The translations under genes were made by a program, and so were the position numbers. Under the pieces are notes generated by a model. It searched no databases, had not been told where the DNA came from, and worked only from the letters and a program-made list of their open reading frames with translations. 64,000 nucleotides of DNA from Chryseobacterium sp. H1D6B (GTDB lineage: Bacteria; Bacteroidota; Bacteroidia; Flavobacteriales; Weeksellaceae), in contig NZ_JARXVJ010000001.1 of the NCBI RefSeq assembly GCF_029892445.1, positions 310,001 through 374,000 of the forward strand, read 5' to 3'. Below are positions 61,367 through 64,000 of the stretch, one piece after another (the stretch's first letter is position 1; each line of letters begins with the position of its first letter).

Positions 61367-62476
61367 TTATTTTTTAGCTTTTGGTGAACAGCCAGCCATA
61401 GTGGTGATTTTCACAGCTTCAGTCGGAGGAAGATGTTTATTTCTTTCCACAAGACTTTCTATCATTTTACGTGCAGTATCTGTATAGATCTCTGCTATTT
61501 TTGAATTTTCCTGTAATGCAGCAGGTCTTCCTACATCGCCAGCTTCTCTTATGCTCTGAATTAAAGGAATCTCTCCCAATACAGGAATTCCTAAATCTTC
61601 TGCCAGATACTGCGCTCCCTGGTTTCCAAAGATATAATATTTATTGTCAGGCAGTTCTTCAGGTGAAAAATACGCCATATTTTCGATTAATCCAAGAACT
61701 GGAATATTAATGCTTTCCATCTGGAACATCGCAATCCCTTTTCTTACGTCTGCCAAAGCCACGTGCTGAGGGGTACTTACGATCACAGCCCCTGTAACAG
61801 GAACTTCCTGAATAATTGACAAATGAATATCTCCTGTTCCCGGAGGAAGATCAATCAATAAGAAATCTAATTCTCCCCAAGCAGCATCTCTAATCATCTG
61901 GTTTAAGGCTTTTGAAGCCATAGGACCTCTCCATACCACTGCCTGGTTAGCTCCTGAGAAATATCCTATTGAAAGCATTTTTACTCCATAATTTTCAATC
62001 GGCTTCATCAGGTTTTTACCATCAACTTCGATAGAAACCGGCTTTTGTCCTTCTGTATCAAACATGGTAGGAACAGACGGCCCGTAGATATCAGCATCTA
62101 ACAAACCAACTTTGAAACCCATTTTAGCTAAAGTAACTGCCATATTTGCAGCAACAGTAGATTTACCCACACCTCCTTTTCCGGAAGCAATAGCGATAAT
62201 ATTTTGAATGCCTGCAATCTGTTTTCCTTTGATCTGGCTCTGCTGAATTTCACTAGGTTCCGGCGAAACGATTTTAAGCTTTAAATTAATTTCTTCTCCA
62301 AATTCACTTGCAAAAGCCTGTTTCATTGCCGCTTCCAGCTTCTTTTTTTCGTGCATTGCAGGTGAATGAGCCGTCATGTCGATATAGACATCATTACCCA
62401 TCACTTGAAAATTAGTCACTAAATCATCTACTTCTATTTCTTTAAGGAAATCTTGAACCTTTTCTTTCGTCAACAT
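61367..62476 (-). CDS. mrp: Mrp/ApbC-family Fe-S carrier ATPase
   Basis: A 369-residue P-loop ATPase for Fe-S cluster transfer. The N-terminal ~80 residues are a MIP18/DUF59 domain. The deviant Walker A is ASGKGGVGKST (about 97-107), and DADIYGPSVPTMF and LLIDLPPGTGDIHLS follow. In other phyla an ENMSxxxCxxC motif binds the bridging cluster; here the equivalent stretch is ENMAYFSPEELPDNKYYIFG, with no CxxC. A single Cys (GCSPK) is at the very C-terminus. The Bacteroidota form may rely on partner proteins such as the adjacent Nfu. Confidence 0.9.
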   Translation of the reverse strand: MLTKEKVQDFLKEIEVDDLVTNFQVMGNDVYIDMTAHSPAMHEKKKLEAAMKQAFASEFGEEINLKLKIVSPEPSEIQQSQIKGKQIAGIQNIIAIASGKGGVGKSTVAANMAVTLAKMGFKVGLLDADIYGPSVPTMFDTEGQKPVSIEVDGKNLMKPIENYGVKMLSIGYFSGANQAVVWRGPMASKALNQMIRDAAWGELDFLLIDLPPGTGDIHLSIIQEVPVTGAVIVSTPQHVALADVRKGIAMFQMESINIPVLGLIENMAYFSPEELPDNKYYIFGNQGAQYLAEDLGIPVLGEIPLIQSIREAGDVGRPAALQENSKIAEIYTDTARKMIESLVERNKHLPPTEAVKITTMAGCSPKAKK

Positions 62477-62630
62477 AAAATTGCTATAAAATTGTCTACA
62501 AATTTACGGAATTTTTGTCTATTTAGAATAAGTAAAATCAGGTATTGAAAAAATCAATAGTTAAATGTACGTAACCATCCCAGGGATTATGTATTTTTTT
62601 AATATTCAACAAACTAACAGCGGATATTAT

Positions 62631-64000
62631 TTAGTTTACTCTGTTTTTTTCATCAAATTTCACACTGCGGTCTGTTCCTTTTATTTTTTTATTTCCAAAG
62701 TTGTAAGTGAGTGAAACAGTAAGCGCCCGGGAATCATAATAATTATCAAAAAAATGAGTGGAATCCTGATAATAGATCTCACCGTTGCTTTTAGCCTGTT
62801 TAAAGATATCAGATACATAGATATTCATCTGAAGATCTTTATTCATCATATTCAGTTTAATTCCAGACGTAAAATTTCCGACATAATAAGAATACGTATT
62901 TCCTAAACTGGAAGGAAGCCGGAACCAGTAGTTCATGAAAAGCTGAACCGTTTTATCTTTAGTTAAAGAAAAATTATTCTGAATATTGAAAACGGTACTG
63001 TTTCCTTTTCTAGACGCAGCATCTGTTGCAAAAACCTGGGTTTTCATATAAGAAAAGTCTACAGAGTAATTAGCCTCCCAAAATTTAAATAATGTATCAG
63101 AATAATTCAATGAAATTCCTGTACTGTTTTTATTAAAAAAATTATAGAAATTACTTACCTTATTTTCACCTTCTAATCTAACGAGCTGGCCGAAAGCATT
63201 CAGCTCTCTTTGAAAATAAGCCGAAGCAGAAAGTTTTCCTTTATACACATAAGAGAGTTCAAAATTATGATTGATAGAAGGGCTTAAAGCCGGATTTCCT
63301 GAATAGTATGAATTGATATTCGTATACCAGCGGAATGGATTGATCGCACGGAAGCCGGGTCTGTTGATTCTTTTGGAATAATTAACACTAAAGGTATTAT
63401 TTTCATTAGATTTATATGTTAAATAAGCTGTTGGAAAAAACTTTCCGTAAGAATTTTCTGTACTCTGGCCGGAAGAAACTGAATTTCCGTTTACAGTAGA
63501 ATATTCATAGCGGAGCCCTGCTTTTACAGCCCATTTTTCATTTAACTGCTTTTCTAAACTGATATAAGCCGCGTAATTTTTTTCATTATATTCAAAAAGG
63601 TTGCTTCTCAGAGGATCTGTAATATAACTGCCTCCGGTAAGATTCTGGTATTTGATGTCAGAATTATTATCAAAATTGGTGAATTTAACACCTGCTTCCG
63701 TTTTAGCAAATGTATAAGGAAGGGTAAGGTCTGCCTGGGCAGAATAAATTTTGTAATCTAATTCAGAAGGCGTTTTTACTACATAAGAGTTTCCTGAAGT
63801 ATCTGCAGTGGTAAAATCAATATTGCTCTGCGGTGAGTTAGAAAAATAATTACCGGTGATACTCAGTTTATTATGCAGCTTTCCAAATTTAACATCATAA
63901 TAAGCGCTTATCGTATTCTGTTTATTTTCCGTCCGGTGTTCCGCGTAAGTAGATAAGGTATTGGTATAATTCCCATTTTGAAAATAATCAGAAGCATTCG
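62631..64000 (-). CDS. Outer-membrane beta-barrel (TonB-receptor-like), 5' end outside the window
   Basis: The minus-strand frame is open from the right edge (first full codon at 63998) to a stop at 62631, giving about 455 residues. The sequence is a succession of amphipathic strands with turn motifs such as NINSYYSGNPALSPSINHNF and ends in SLTYNFGNKKIKGTDRSVKF. This is the OMP_b-brl_3 type, usually preceded by a carboxypeptidase-like and plug domain. The terminal strand is followed by a short charged tail rather than an aromatic residue at the very end, which is common in this type. Confidence 0.8.
   Translation of the reverse strand, partial: NASDYFQNGNYTNTLSTYAEHRTENKQNTISAYYDVKFGKLHNKLSITGNYFSNSPQSNIDFTTADTSGNSYVVKTPSELDYKIYSAQADLTLPYTFAKTEAGVKFTNFDNNSDIKYQNLTGGSYITDPLRSNLFEYNEKNYAAYISLEKQLNEKWAVKAGLRYEYSTVNGNSVSSGQSTENSYGKFFPTAYLTYKSNENNTFSVNYSKRINRPGFRAINPFRWYTNINSYYSGNPALSPSINHNFELSYVYKGKLSASAYFQRELNAFGQLVRLEGENKVSNFYNFFNKNSTGISLNYSDTLFKFWEANYSVDFSYMKTQVFATDAASRKGNSTVFNIQNNFSLTKDKTVQLFMNYWFRLPSSLGNTYSYYVGNFTSGIKLNMMNKDLQMNIYVSDIFKQAKSNGEIYYQDSTHFFDNYYDSRALTVSLTYNFGNKKIKGTDRSVKFDEKNRVN

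Noticed and set aside
1..64000. CRISPR arrays, insertion sequences, tRNA or rRNA genes, phage regions
   Set aside because: I found no regularly spaced repeats, transposase-like proteins, terminal inverted repeats or structural RNA signatures on either strand.

Overview
The window is a piece of chromosome from a Bacteroidota bacterium of the Flavobacteriia, most likely Chryseobacterium or a close relative. The support is: low GC; almost no Shine-Dalgarno sites; several promoters of the flavobacterial TAnnTTTG type; type IX secretion (T9SS) sorting domains; a TonB/FecR/ECF-sigma locus; a phosphatase nearly identical in motif layout to Elizabethkingia PafA; and two peptides with the MKNLKKLTRKxLExIxGG leader typical of Chryseobacterium. 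I see no rRNA, tRNA, insertion sequence, prophage or CRISPR array. The sequence is mostly stable core and niche genes, with small accessory islets between them.

Layout. 1-698: tail of a secreted jelly-roll protein. 0.9-9.7 kb: PafA alkaline phosphatase, a glycerophosphodiesterase lipoprotein, a TetR regulator and short-chain dehydrogenase sharing one 18-bp operator, a secreted ORF remnant, two tandem double-glycine-leader peptides, an NmrA-type protein with an AraC regulator, and a secreted metalloprotease. 9.9-16.4 kb: an S41 peptidase, a lipoprotein, malate dehydrogenase, and a bacteriophytochrome kinase with its heme oxygenase. 16.6-23.7 kb: a tight six-gene operon with a secreted Ntn amidase, a porin, a DASS dicarboxylate transporter and SdhCAB. 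It looks like a C4-dicarboxylate uptake and oxidation unit. 23.7-29.6 kb: a membrane protein, a nucleoid-associated protein, a duplicated cassette of micro-membrane protein plus small helical protein, a thioredoxin and an RDD membrane protein.

29.9-40.4 kb is a cell-surface signalling locus. An ECF sigma factor is divergent from a FecR anti-sigma factor and an STN-domain TonB receptor. These are followed by a possible 37-residue protein, a beta-helix lipoprotein, a T9SS cargo protein, another lipoprotein, an S41 peptidase lipoprotein and a coiled-coil protein. 40.8-43.6 kb: a secreted protein, a membrane-embedded regulator with a C-terminal winged helix, and a divergent HxlR/azoreductase pair. 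43.7-48.8 kb: dnaK, then ppk1 and ppx overlapping by 4 bp.

48.9-52.5 kb: two NAD-binding epimerase-like proteins, a metallo-beta-lactamase-fold hydrolase and an AraC regulator, preceded by an unusually ordered nested inverted repeat. 52.6-58.2 kb: a 1011-residue T9SS protein and three tandem secreted jelly-roll paralogues of the kind seen at the left edge. 58.3-64.0 kb: flotillin/NfeD, a frameshifted small T9SS protein, the Fe-S pair Mrp and Nfu, and the C-terminal part of an outer-membrane barrel that runs off the right edge.

The best candidates for undescribed biology are the tandem leader peptides (about 5.8-6.4 kb), the duplicated micro-membrane/helical cassette (about 26.0-27.2 kb), the nested operator at 48,861-48,899 and the phytochrome with an altered chromophore pocket.
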